NCBI RefSeq assembly: GCF_900177295.1
Contig: NZ_FWZX01000044.1
Span: 1-45,633, forward strand
From: Tistlia consotensis USBA 355
Lineage (GTDB): Bacteria; Pseudomonadota; Alphaproteobacteria; Kiloniellales; DSM-21159
DNA length: 45,633 nt
Direction: 5' to 3'
Part shown: piece after piece, positions 24,309 to 32,418 of the stretch
How positions within the stretch are numbered: position 1 is the first letter of the stretch
Layout: every line of letters starts with the position of its first letter
Made by a program: the position numbers and the translations under genes
Notes under the pieces: generated by a model
The model's database searches: none
Seen by the model: only the letters and a program-made list of their open reading frames with translations
What the model was told of the DNA's origin: nothing

Positions 24309-26300
24309 CTACGATATGCTCGGCCCGCTCCTCTGCCGTCCGATGGTCCAGGAGATGCCGTCGCCGCGCATGATGCCTGAGACCTGCCTGCCGATGTGGC
24401 GTTCGAGAACGGGACGCCAGGGGACGAGGGTGAATTCGCGGCTGTTCTCGACAAGGGCGTATTTGCCGCTGGCGAGTTCGACGGAGCGGCGGAGCGTGCC
24501 TTCCACCGGCTCCCCGGAGCGGGTCTCGACATAGGAGAGACCAAGCTGGTCGGAAAGCTGGCCGGCAACACGGGCAAGCTCGCGCCGGCGCAGGGTCGCC
24601 AGCATGTTGGCGCGATAGACGATCCGATCCTGTTCCTCGTGAGCGAGGCCCTCGGCGATGAGCCATTGCCGACGGCGCGCCTGGGCCTCACGCACCTCCC
24701 GGCCGAAGCCGGAGTCGCGGCTGGGCTCGGGATGATCCGAGACGAGCTCGCGGTCGATCCAGGTGGCGCCGTCGGCGCCTACCTGCTGGTCGAGCGTGAG
24801 ATGGGAAAGTTTCTCCACGATGACCGGCGCTGCGCGAGCCAGGCTCCGCTCGTATACCACCACCCGGTCGAGATGGTCGGGCTCGATAATCCAGGTACCG
24901 TCGGGCTTGCGGGCAACGCCACCGGTGGCGCGGCGGATGGCCTCGAGGCGCCGCACATGGGTCTCGGCGTATGCCTCGGTGGCGAGAGGATCATGCTTGA
25001 GATGCAGGTCGATGGTATAGCGCCCGTCGTTGGCAGCAGCGACCTCGGCGACGGTTCGGTCCACGCGCCGAGGCTCGACGTTCTTCGGCGTGACCCGCAC
25101 GATATTGCCGTCCGGTGTCGGCTCGGTCGCCTCGCCCCTGCCGATGTCGAAGTAGTGGGTTCGCCCATCCACCCCGTCGACGATCAGATAATGGCGGTCT
25201 TTGAGTTCATCCGACAACCCGCGCGCCACCACGCGCCCGATGACGGGGTTCGCAGTCGGGTCTCCCGGGTCGAGGATCGCGTAATCCCCGGGGCTGCGGG
25301 CGATGTTTTGCCCGGCCATTTCGCGGTGCATGGTCTTGATGATGTCGCCGCGCTCGCCCATGCGGCGAAGCGTGTCTTCCAGCCCCTCTTCCAGCCGCCA
25401 CCGGCCGGAGCGGAGTTCCTCGGCCAAGCCGAGCCGCTTCAGCTTCTGCAGCCGGCCCGCGCGCAGGCTCTGCTGGAAGGCGTCGCGGTCGGTTGCGGCG
25501 ACGAGGCCCGCCTCGTCCATGTCGCGGATGAGGCGGCGATCGATGCTGGTGAGACGCTCCTGCTCGACCTCGCGGCGCAGCCGGCCCTCGATCTCGAAAT
25601 CCGAGCGCGGCCCGAAATCCAGACTGACGATCTCGGCGGTGCGCTCGCGCATGCCGGTGGTGATGTAGTCGCGGGCGATGATGAGGTCCTTGCCGCTCTC
25701 GTCGCGGCCGCGCACCAGGATATGCGTGTGCGGATGGCCGGTGTTGTAGTGATCGACAGCCACCCAATCGAGCTTGGTGCCGAGATCTTCCTCCATGCGG
25801 GCCATCAGGCGGCGGGTAAGCGGCTTGAGGTCGTCGTATTCCGCACCGTCCTCGGCCGAGACGATGAAGCGGAACTGGTGGCGGTCGCCCTCGGAACGCT
25901 CCAGGAAGGCCTTGCCGTCCGCCCGGTCCTGCTCGGCGCTGTAGAGCGCGCCCGGGTCCCCCTCGCGGGTCACGCCGTCGCGCTGGATATAGCGCAGATG
26001 CGCCCGCGCGCTTTCCATTCCCTTGGCCATCCCCTTGCCAGCCAGCTTGACGATGCGGGACTTGATAATGACGCGCCGCTGGCGGAAAGCGGCATAGCGG
26101 TCGCGATTGGCGAGCACACGTCCCACGCCGGCGCCGCGCCCGATGCGGCTGCCGGTAAAGCGGGACTTGCGTGTGCCGCCCGCGCCACCGCGCGCGAGGT
26201 TCGACGCAGCTAAAACCTGATGCAGGAATTTGCGTCCGCCCTTCGAGCCGCGCGAGCGGATCCTGCCGAGCTTCGGTTTGAAATCGTCGTCGTCGAACAC
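24309..26300 (-). CDS. rlxS: Relaxase with C-terminal DUF3363 region (VirD2/RlxS type)
   Basis: This 663-residue protein begins at a GTG (residues FDDDDFKPKLGRIRS follow) with GAGGAG seven bases upstream. It has a basic N-terminus, a likely catalytic Tyr in HLRYIQRDG (about residue 104) and the metal-binding histidines in HYNTGHPHTHILVRG (about 184-198). A long DUF3363 region follows. This is the relaxase that nicks oriT and leads the strand into the recipient in Tn4371-like ICEs. It is the last gene of the traF-transglycosylase set, separated from it by a 365-bp gap that may hold oriT. It looks intact. Confidence 0.93.
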   Translation of the reverse strand: MFDDDDFKPKLGRIRSRGSKGGRKFLHQVLAASNLARGGAGGTRKSRFTGSRIGRGAGVGRVLANRDRYAAFRQRRVIIKSRIVKLAGKGMAKGMESARAHLRYIQRDGVTREGDPGALYSAEQDRADGKAFLERSEGDRHQFRFIVSAEDGAEYDDLKPLTRRLMARMEEDLGTKLDWVAVDHYNTGHPHTHILVRGRDESGKDLIIARDYITTGMRERTAEIVSLDFGPRSDFEIEGRLRREVEQERLTSIDRRLIRDMDEAGLVAATDRDAFQQSLRAGRLQKLKRLGLAEELRSGRWRLEEGLEDTLRRMGERGDIIKTMHREMAGQNIARSPGDYAILDPGDPTANPVIGRVVARGLSDELKDRHYLIVDGVDGRTHYFDIGRGEATEPTPDGNIVRVTPKNVEPRRVDRTVAEVAAANDGRYTIDLHLKHDPLATEAYAETHVRRLEAIRRATGGVARKPDGTWIIEPDHLDRVVVYERSLARAAPVIVEKLSHLTLDQQVGADGATWIDRELVSDHPEPSRDSGFGREVREAQARRRQWLIAEGLAHEEQDRIVYRANMLATLRRRELARVAGQLSDQLGLSYVETRSGEPVEGTLRRSVELASGKYALVENSREFTLVPWRPVLERHIGRQVSGIMRGDGISWTIGRQRSGPSIS

Positions 26301-26665
26301 GGTCTGCTCCTCATAGACCCCAATAGAATGGCGACGAAACGAGCCTCTGGAAATTGGTGCCAATCGAGCCCAGGAAAACCGGGGAGTTGCCACTCCCATG
26401 GCACCACCGCGGAGGTGCATAGCACCATCCGCCCACGGAAAAACCGATGTGCAGGCAAAGGCTTACGATCCGCGATCCAGCGGATAGTGCTTCTGCTTCA
26501 TCTTGCCTTACGCGGCTTCCGTGAGCCTGCCTGCGACCATCCACGATCATCTGCGATCACACCGACGTATGGGCAGGAAGCCCGGCAGCGGCGAAGCCGC
26601 GCCGCCGGGCAAAGGAAAGAACGAGAAGCGCACGGGATGCGGACTCTGGCGACGCAATTCTCGCC
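26301..26665. other. Gap upstream of the relaxase; candidate oriT or terminator region
   Basis: No gene is visible. A strong GC hairpin lies at 26580-26610: GCCCGGC pairs with GCCGGGC and GCGGC with GCCGC around a GAA loop. Short direct repeats CGATCCGCGATCC and ACGATCATCTGCGATCA occur at about 26464 and 26549. The position next to the relaxase gene fits an oriT, but no nic motif could be identified. The hairpin could also end the transglycosylase transcript, although a T-run is lacking. Confidence 0.45.
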
Positions 26666-27313
26666 TCATTTTTCATCCGGTTTTCGCGTCGAAAGCGGCA
26701 CGAAAAGCTCGCCGTTCGGGACGGAATTCTCGTCGCCTGCGGCCTCGTTTTTCGTCGTCGAGAGCGAGAAAAAGAGCCGCTGCCCGGAGGCGATTTGATC
26801 GGGATTCCGCGTGCCGGTCGGCGGGGAAATCGTTCCGTGCAGAGCGAATTCGCCCGCGTCCGTGAGCATCTCTGCGATGCGCGCGACATAGGCGCGGGTC
26901 TCGGCGGGAAGCGGCTTTCCGTCATGCAGATGCGCCTCGTAACGCCCTGGTCCGGCATTATAGGCCGCGAATAAGCCGGGATAGCCGAACCGGTCCTGCA
27001 TGGCTCTGAGATAGGCGGTTCCGGCAAGGATGTTCGTGGGCGGATCGAAGGGATCGGCGCCGAAATCAAGCTGATCGCGCAACTCGGCCCAGGTCTCCGG
27101 CATGAGCTGCATCAGACCCATGGCGCCCTTGGGCGAGACGGCGCGGTGATCGCCCTTGCTCTCGGCCATGATGACCGCCTCGATCCATCCGGCGGGAATG
27201 CCGAAATGCTGTGATGCCTCTTTGATGTGCGCCTGAAACTGGTCGACAGCGGCGGCCTCGGCGGGCGTGACGATGACAGCCGCTGCGAAGATAAGGGGGC
27301 TCAGTCGATCCAT
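26666..27313 (-). CDS. Lytic transglycosylase of the conjugation system
   Basis: This 215-residue protein has a signal peptide (MDRLSPLIFAAAVIVTPAEA) and an SLT domain. The catalytic Glu51 is in IMAESKGD, followed by SPKGAMGLMQLMPETW and AAYNAGPGRY. It opens the peptidoglycan locally for channel assembly, like VirB1. The C-terminal 50 residues are polar and not conserved. The start overlaps the 3' end of traF by 13 bp. Confidence 0.92.
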   Translation of the reverse strand: MDRLSPLIFAAAVIVTPAEAAAVDQFQAHIKEASQHFGIPAGWIEAVIMAESKGDHRAVSPKGAMGLMQLMPETWAELRDQLDFGADPFDPPTNILAGTAYLRAMQDRFGYPGLFAAYNAGPGRYEAHLHDGKPLPAETRAYVARIAEMLTDAGEFALHGTISPPTGTRNPDQIASGQRLFFSLSTTKNEAAGDENSVPNGELFVPLSTRKPDEK

Positions 27314-27804
27314 AGCGGCGCGAGCCTCCCGATCACGCGGGCGCCCGTCATCGGCCCGAAATAGCGGCTGTCGAAGGAGTCCGGGGCGTCGCCCAAGAGG
27401 AAGAATTCGCCCTGGACAAGTGCCCGGCATTCATTCCAGCGCGGCAGGGAACGCCCTGCCCGATCCGCCTTGCGCTGCCGGGCAACGATCTCGCCATTGA
27501 CGATGATGGCCCTGTTGACGGCGCAGACATCATCCCCGGCGACAGCGGCAATGCGCTTGATGAGCGGCACGCCGGCGGGCAGATAGCCGCGAATGGCGGC
27601 CAGCTTTTCGATGGCTTTCGGGAGGCGGACGAGGACGAAGTCGCCGCGTTCCGGCGCGCCGGAAACAACACGATAGAGACCGATCGGCGCGCTGGCAGAA
27701 GCGTTCCAGACAAGGTGTGGCTGGGGATGCGCGATGGCAGAGAAGCCTGCGAGCACGATGCCCGCAAGCGTGGCGGCGAGAGGAAGGAAAGCGGGGCTTT
27801 TCAT
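27301..27804 (-). CDS. traF: TraF-like S26 signal peptidase (pilin maturation)
   Basis: This 167-residue protein has an N-terminal membrane helix and the S26/TraF motifs. The nucleophile Ser38 is in NASASAPIGLY, and the general base Lys83 is in PLIKRIAAVAGD. GEFFLLGDAPDSFDSRYFG follows near the C-terminus. In RP4, TraF processes and cyclises the TrbC pilin, so the substrate here is probably the TrbC encoded at 12919-13227. The start overlaps the stop of the HTH gene as ATGA. Confidence 0.94.
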   Translation of the reverse strand: MKSPAFLPLAATLAGIVLAGFSAIAHPQPHLVWNASASAPIGLYRVVSGAPERGDFVLVRLPKAIEKLAAIRGYLPAGVPLIKRIAAVAGDDVCAVNRAIIVNGEIVARQRKADRAGRSLPRWNECRALVQGEFFLLGDAPDSFDSRYFGPMTGARVIGRLAPLWID

Positions 27805-28040
27805 CCGCGTTCTCCCTCGTCAGATGTGGAGGAATGCCGTCGTCCTTCCGACCAGGCATCGAGATCGGCGATGTGGTAGCGGACAAAGCGGCCATGCTTG
27901 CGGAAGCGCGGGCCGTTGCCCGTCAGGCGCATCTTTTCAAGGGTGCGGAAGGAAAGGCCGAGATAGAACGCGGCCTCCCGCGTGGAGAGGAACGGCGAGC
28001 CTTTGCGGGCCTCGGCCGCTCTCGATGTGTGATCGATCAT
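27801..28040 (-). CDS. AlpA/MerR-type helix-turn-helix protein (TraR-like)
   Basis: This 79-residue protein has a single HTH_17 domain (FLSTREAAFYLGLSFRTLEK, then RFRKHGRFVRYHIADLDAW). Proteins of this type sit upstream of traF in Tn4371-like elements and probably control the relaxase operon or excision. AAAGGAG-like bases lie upstream of the ATG. It overlaps traF by 4 bp, making it the first gene of a four-gene transfer set. Confidence 0.9.
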   Translation of the reverse strand: MIDHTSRAAEARKGSPFLSTREAAFYLGLSFRTLEKMRLTGNGPRFRKHGRFVRYHIADLDAWSEGRRHSSTSDEGERG

Positions 28041-28204
28041 CCTTTGGCTCCTTTCGGCGAAGTTCGACGCGAATGGGCGAAGGATGTCGGCGGGGAGCGT
28101 GCTTGCTCAGGATCGAAATACGGGGGTTGCCAAAAACGACCCCCCTTCGCGATGAATGGACGAGAGACCGGCGTCTGGCTCGAAAACGTTGCGAAAAGCG
28201 GGGC

Positions 28205-28417
28205 TCAACGCCCCGCTCCCTCGGCCGTCACAAGCGCCTTGAGCGCTGCTTCCATCTCCGCGATCTGCCGCTTGGCCTCGATGCGCTCGCGCCTCGGCAG
28301 GCCATTGCGCAGCTCCATATTGACGAGCCAGATGCTCTCGCGCAGCTCGTCCTCGGCGTAGGAATGGCCGCGATACTCAACGCGGATGTCGTGGGTGGAA
28401 ATGATCTGGATGGACAT
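28205..28417 (-). CDS. Small conserved-looking protein of unknown function
   Basis: This 70-residue protein starts MSIQIISTHDIRVEYRGHSY with AAGGAGG just upstream. The N-terminal half looks like a short beta unit. The rest is a charged helix (LPRRERIEAKRQIAEMEAAL). No family was recognised. It sits between the second DUF736 gene and the HTH gene, on the same strand, in a position where ICEs of this type carry small accessory proteins. Confidence 0.75.
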   Translation of the reverse strand: MSIQIISTHDIRVEYRGHSYAEDELRESIWLVNMELRNGLPRRERIEAKRQIAEMEAALKALVTAEGAGR

Positions 28418-28749
28418 GGGAACCTCCTTGATTGAACCGTTCTCCCGTCGAGAACGGGGTCCCCGGTCATCCGGATAGAGCCTGTCAAGGACGGCGAAGC
28501 CGCCGCGAAGCGGGCGCGGGAGGAACCAAAATGCGGAGTGGAGCGCCAGTGGAACGGAGTATTTTGGAGGGTGCCGCGATCCTTTACAGGCTCGTTGCGC
28601 CGGATGGCAGAATGGGAAGATCGAGACGGAAAGCCCGTCGGCGCGACCAGCGCCGACACCGCTTGGATTGCGGCGGTCGGGCGCGGCGGAATGCATGAAG
28701 ATAAGCCCCGCCGGATGCGCTCCGGCGGGGTCTTCGGGAGTGGGCGGGA
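28418..28749. other. Intergenic spacer with sequence shared by another ICE spacer
   Basis: No gene is supported on either strand. The 14-mer GCGAAGCGGGCGCG at 28506-28519 recurs at 29232-29245 in the next large spacer. A terminator-like hairpin at its right end is listed separately. Confidence 0.5.
28706..28730 (-). terminator. Hairpin terminator after the second DUF736 gene
   Basis: CCCCGCCGGA at 28706-28715 and TCCGGCGGGG at 28721-28730 form a perfect 10-bp stem with a 5-base loop. It lies 20 bp past the DUF736 stop. Read on the minus strand it is followed by CTTATCTTC, a weak U-rich tail. Confidence 0.7.
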
Positions 28750-29088
28750 TCAGCGCTCGCGCGGCTCCCACAGGGCGAGGTGCGAGGTGCCGTCCTCCAT
28801 CGGCGTTTCCAGCTTGACGAGGCGGGCGCGCACCCAGTTGGGGCCGAATTCCGGCGCGGCGATCTTGAGGTTCAGGTAGGTCTCGCCGCTCGACTTGGCG
28901 ACCTGGCTCCAGCCGGCGCCGACCTCGTAGCGCTGGCCGTTGCCGGCATAGACGCGATAGTCGGGGGCGTTTTCGGACATCTTGTCCACGGGGACGACGA
29001 CGAGGTTGGCGGTGACGTTGAGGGTCTTGAGGGTCCCGGTGAAGCTGCCGTCGTTCTCCTTGGTGAACGTGCCGAGGGTGATGGCCAT
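28750..29088 (-). CDS. DUF736 family protein (copy 2)
   Basis: This 112-residue protein starts MAITLGTFTKENDGSFTGTL and has the DUF736 features (NLVVVPVDKMSENAPDYRVY, YLNLKIAAPEFGPNWVRARL, then HLALWE). GAAAGGA lies upstream of the ATG at 29088. It is clearly related to but divergent from the copy at 4465-4782. It seems to be transcribed alone, with a hairpin in its leader and a terminator downstream. Function unknown. Confidence 0.9.
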   Translation of the reverse strand: MAITLGTFTKENDGSFTGTLKTLNVTANLVVVPVDKMSENAPDYRVYAGNGQRYEVGAGWSQVAKSSGETYLNLKIAAPEFGPNWVRARLVKLETPMEDGTSHLALWEPRER

Positions 29089-29111
29089 GGTGATGATCCT
29101 TTCGCTGTTCG

Positions 29112-29132
29112 TCGCAGGGACCATCCCTGCGA
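29112..29132. promoter_or_regulatory. Perfect hairpin in the leader of DUF736 copy 2
   Basis: TCGCAGGGA at 29112-29120 and TCCCTGCGA at 29124-29132 make a 9-bp stem with a 3-base loop, 24 bp upstream of the ATG. It may be an operator or an RNA hairpin affecting translation. Confidence 0.55.
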
Positions 29133-30022
29133 TGGCTCCAGCGGAAAGACCGCATAGGCGGGCCGGTTCACCCGCAGCGTAAGCGGAGGGCCGGAACGAA
29201 GTGGAGGACCCGCCGGGAGGGAAAATTTGGAGCGAAGCGGGCGCGAGGAATGCCGGGAAAAGTTGACGGCTTCGCCGTCACCCGAAGGGGCGCAGCGTCA
29301 GCGGAGCACTTTTCGCGGCAGGGGAAATTTTCCCGGACGGCGGGTTGAACGGACCGGTGCGGGATTTACGCGATGAGAGACATGCAGGGATGGTGACTGC
29401 CTCGATGGACAGCCGGCGAAGGAGCGCCATGACCTTCCCCGCCACCGAGTTTACCGCATCGGACAACGGCTTGGCCGGGTTGAAACGACACAAAAAAAAC
29501 CGCCAACCACTCGGCCTTCGACCCCGGGCATGTCCAAAGCTCCCGCTGCGCGCCGTTGACGGCATCGCCGCGGCGATGAAACTGGCGCCGGTGCACCACC
29601 GTAGCCGCAGGCAGCGAGATCAATCCGACTGCCTGCGTGCCGCGCCCCTTTCGGCCTCATGCGCACGCCCATCGGAGCCGGAGATGCAGGAAGGATGGCG
29701 TTCCAACCTGCCCTCGGGAGCCATGGCCAACGCCGCATTCTCCCCTCCAGGCCCCGCCACCATCGCGTCCGGCGGGCGCGTCTTGGCCGGCGCTGCTGGA
29801 CCGCCGCCCGCCCGCGGAGCGGGCGCTCGCGCCAGGGATCGAAGCCGAAGGCCGAAACGCCGAAGGCGGTTCGGTTCACGAGAGCCCGGCGCGCGGGGCC
29901 TGTCCCCGCGCGGGCGCCCTTATCATAAACGTAGTTTTACTACGCCCGACTGTGAGACCTTGACGTTCGCAGGACAGTGCAACGACTGTACAAGATGAAG
30001 AAAATTGGTTGGGGGCCACATC
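29133..30022. other. 890-bp gene-free region with several hairpins
   Basis: No reading frame here looks like a gene: the open frames are low-complexity Arg/Pro/Ala and lack ribosome-binding sites. Structural features are TGACGGC-TTC-GCCGTCA at 29264-29280, a GC stem at 29884-29915 (GCGCGGGG at 29891 with CCCCGCGC at 29904), and CGTAGT-TTT-ACTACG at 29930-29944. ACAGT-N6-ACTGT lies at 29974-29989, and a possible -35 TTGACG at 29960. The right end is probably the promoter of the DUF3644 gene. The rest could hold a noncoding RNA, an origin or remnants. Confidence 0.5.
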
Positions 30023-31198
30023 GTGGCGCGGCGACCGGGCAACACGTTAGAGAGATGGGAAGTCGCCATCGTCAAGGCGATGCTGGCGAAGAAATATGTG
30101 CCGCAAGACATCCAAGCCTATTTCTCGCGTCCTACACGGTCGATCAATCACGCCCGTATTTCCGAGATACGCGACGGGACCAAACACAAGAGTATCAAGG
30201 CCGCAACCGAAGCCGAACTCGATCACTTTCTGGAGGCGTGGCCCAACATCGATCCCGCGACCGGTTTGCATCATCAGGGTGACGAACTGTTGATCAAGGC
30301 GCGAGAAGCGATGATTGCGGCGGTTCACACCTTCAACAGCGCCGGGCTCTATTTCAGGGCCGAGTTATTCATCGTCACCAGCATCATCGCCTGGACCTAT
30401 CTTCTGCACGCCTACTACAAACGGGAAGGCGTCGATTACCGGTACAAGAAAGGCGGTGTCGTCGAGAAAACGCCGAGCGGAGCAGACAAGTACTGGGAAC
30501 TTGGCCAGTGTCTGGCACACGGGAAATGCCCGCTGGAGAAAGGCATTATCAACAACCTCAAATTCCTGACCGACATTCGCCACGAGATCGAGCATCGCTC
30601 CACGAACAGGATCGACGATGCCCTCAGCGCCAAGCTTCAGGCCTGCTGTATCAACTTCAACGATGCGATCAAGACGCTGTTCGGTAAGGCGTTCGCCTTG
30701 GAAAAACGGCTGCCGATCGCTTTGCAATTCGTGACATTTGACGGTCCACAACGGGCTAGCCTGATCGGCGCGGACCTGCCGCCGCACATCGCAGCCGCGA
30801 TGGACAATTTCCACAATGGACTGACTGAGGATGAGCAGAGGGACCCGAAATTCAGGTACCGAGTGGCCTTCGTGCCGAAGGTATCGGGCAAGGCTGCGAA
30901 AGCCGACCTCGCTGTCGAATTTGTCAAGCCTGGATCGCCAGAAGCGGAGGCTGTCGAGCGGGTGCTGCTGAAGGAGGTGGAGCGGCCGAAATATCTGCCT
31001 TCGGAGATCGTGGAGAAGGTCAAAGCGGCCGGATATCAGGCGTTCAGCATGTATGATCACACATTGCTTGCGAGGCAGCTTGACGCACGCAAGCCCGGCA
31101 AGGGCTACGGCGTCATGGTCGCCAAAACCTGGTACTGGTACGAGAACTGGTTCGAGAAGGTAATTGAAAAGCTGGCGGAGGGATGGACGCGCCCCTGA
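30023..31198 (+). CDS. DUF3644 protein with HEPN-like motif, candidate defence gene
   Basis: This 391-residue protein begins at a GTG (MARRPGNTLERWEVAIVKAM). Residues 10-75 form an HTH-like helical domain (PQDIQAYFSRPTRSINHARI). The DUF3644 domain follows (LLIKAREAMIAAV, FIVTSIIAWTYLLHAYYK) and contains RHEIEH at residues 186-191, which fits the R-x4-H active-site motif of HEPN ribonucleases. The C-terminal third is unassigned. It is the only plus-strand gene in a long minus-strand region and is visibly less GC-rich than its neighbours, as expected of an acquired gene. No partner antitoxin gene is adjacent. The DUF3644 call is fairly sure; the RNase and defence role is inference. Confidence 0.85.
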   Translation: MARRPGNTLERWEVAIVKAMLAKKYVPQDIQAYFSRPTRSINHARISEIRDGTKHKSIKAATEAELDHFLEAWPNIDPATGLHHQGDELLIKAREAMIAAVHTFNSAGLYFRAELFIVTSIIAWTYLLHAYYKREGVDYRYKKGGVVEKTPSGADKYWELGQCLAHGKCPLEKGIINNLKFLTDIRHEIEHRSTNRIDDALSAKLQACCINFNDAIKTLFGKAFALEKRLPIALQFVTFDGPQRASLIGADLPPHIAAAMDNFHNGLTEDEQRDPKFRYRVAFVPKVSGKAAKADLAVEFVKPGSPEAEAVERVLLKEVERPKYLPSEIVEKVKAAGYQAFSMYDHTLLARQLDARKPGKGYGVMVAKTWYWYENWFEKVIEKLAEGWTRP

Positions 31199-31231
31199 CG
31201 GCTTTTCCGCTTGCCGGAAGTGCCAGAAGGT

Positions 31232-31254
31232 AGCGGCGCCTATTCGGCGCCGCT
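31232..31254. terminator. Hairpin between convergent genes
   Basis: AGCGGCGCC and GGCGCCGCT form a perfect 9-bp stem with loop TATTC. It lies between the convergent DUF3644 and DUF2493 genes and includes the DUF2493 stop. It may end transcription from both sides, though no T-run is evident. Confidence 0.55.
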
Positions 31255-32181
31255 GTCGAACCGCCACACCGCGATCCCCATCTTCCGCGCCTTGTCGGCG
31301 AGGTTCTGGGAGATACCGGAACCGGGAAAGGCGATGACACCGATGGGCATCGCTTCGAGCATCTGGTCGTTGCGCTTGAAGGGCGCGGCGTTCCTGTGGC
31401 GGGTCCAATCGGGTTTGAAGACGATCTGCGGTATGCCACGATTGTCGGCCCAGCAGGCGGCGATCTTCTCGGCGCCCTTGGGCGATCCGCCATGGATGAG
31501 CACCATATCCGGATGCTTGGCGCACGCCTTGTCGAGGGCGTCCCAGATGCGGGCGTGATCGTTGCAGTCGACGCCGCCGGTGAAGGCGATCCTGGGGCCG
31601 GCGGGCAACAACGGCTCGGTCTCGGCCCGGCGCTTGGCGGCGATGAAGTCGCGACTATCGATCATGGCCGCCGTCATCGTCCGCCGATTCGTCATCGAGC
31701 CGGTGCGCGGCCGCCAGGCGGAACCGGTCGCGGATTCGAATTGGGTGGCGGCAAGATCTCGGAGGCTCTCGAAGGCGGCGCGGCGTTCCAGCATGGCCTC
31801 GCCACGGGCAGTCAGGCGCTCGAGTTCGACGGACTTGACCTCCGAGCCGTCCTGCTCCTCCTGCAAGCGGCGCTGCGCCATCTCGTTGTCGTCGAGCAAG
31901 CGGTCGAGCCAGGCGATGCGGCGGTGGAAGAGATTGGCGAAGCCCCAGAGGACGTCGTCGAGATCGTCATCGAGCGCCGTATCGGCCATGAGGGCGATGA
32001 GGGCGGCTGCGGCGGTCTCGATCTCCTGCTCGGCGCGGTCGGCTTCGGGCACGGTCAAGCGCTCCGGATCGTCCGGGCCGGGACAGGCGCCGTGAAGCGC
32101 CATTTCGTCGAGGACATGGGCGGTTGGCGATGCCGCGTGATGGGGTTCGATGGCGTCGTCGGTGAAGAGGTCGTGCAGCAT
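31240..32181 (-). CDS. DUF2493 domain protein
   Basis: This 313-residue protein has an N-terminal helical, acidic half with a coiled-coil region (RRLQEEQDGSEVKSVELERL). The C-terminal DUF2493 domain (about residues 195-313) contains RIAFTGGVDCNDHARIWDAL, MVLIHGGSPKGAEKIAACWA and GVIAFPGSGISQNLADKARK. DUF2493 is a Rossmann-like domain related to SLOG/DprA-type nucleotide-binding proteins. It is common in ICE and plasmid backbones, with no known reaction. It is the last gene of the minus-strand run, 237 bp downstream of the Toprim gene. GGGAGACAG lies before the ATG. Confidence 0.9.
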   Translation of the reverse strand: MLHDLFTDDAIEPHHAASPTAHVLDEMALHGACPGPDDPERLTVPEADRAEQEIETAAAALIALMADTALDDDLDDVLWGFANLFHRRIAWLDRLLDDNEMAQRRLQEEQDGSEVKSVELERLTARGEAMLERRAAFESLRDLAATQFESATGSAWRPRTGSMTNRRTMTAAMIDSRDFIAAKRRAETEPLLPAGPRIAFTGGVDCNDHARIWDALDKACAKHPDMVLIHGGSPKGAEKIAACWADNRGIPQIVFKPDWTRHRNAAPFKRNDQMLEAMPIGVIAFPGSGISQNLADKARKMGIAVWRFDSGAE

Positions 32182-32418
32182 GGGTCTGTCTCCCGGTCTC
32201 AAAGCCGCGCCCATCGCGGCCTTTCCGGGGATCGCCCGCCAGGGCCAAGGGGCGGCTTTGCACCCGCCGGGCCGCAACGAAGTGGAGGACGGCCGTCAGG
32301 CCGTTGCAAAGCCGACCGGCGCTGGCAGATCCCTCTCTTGGAAAGGCCGTGGCGCGGCCCCTGCCGAACCGGGAGGCGGTCCCGATGCTCGCCCTTCCCC
32401 GGCCGGCGCTGACGGACT

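Noticed and set aside
29345-29998. 217-codon plus-strand frame in the gene-free region
   Set aside because: Composition is Arg/Pro/Ala-rich with no domain and no ribosome-binding site, as expected of noncoding GC-rich DNA.
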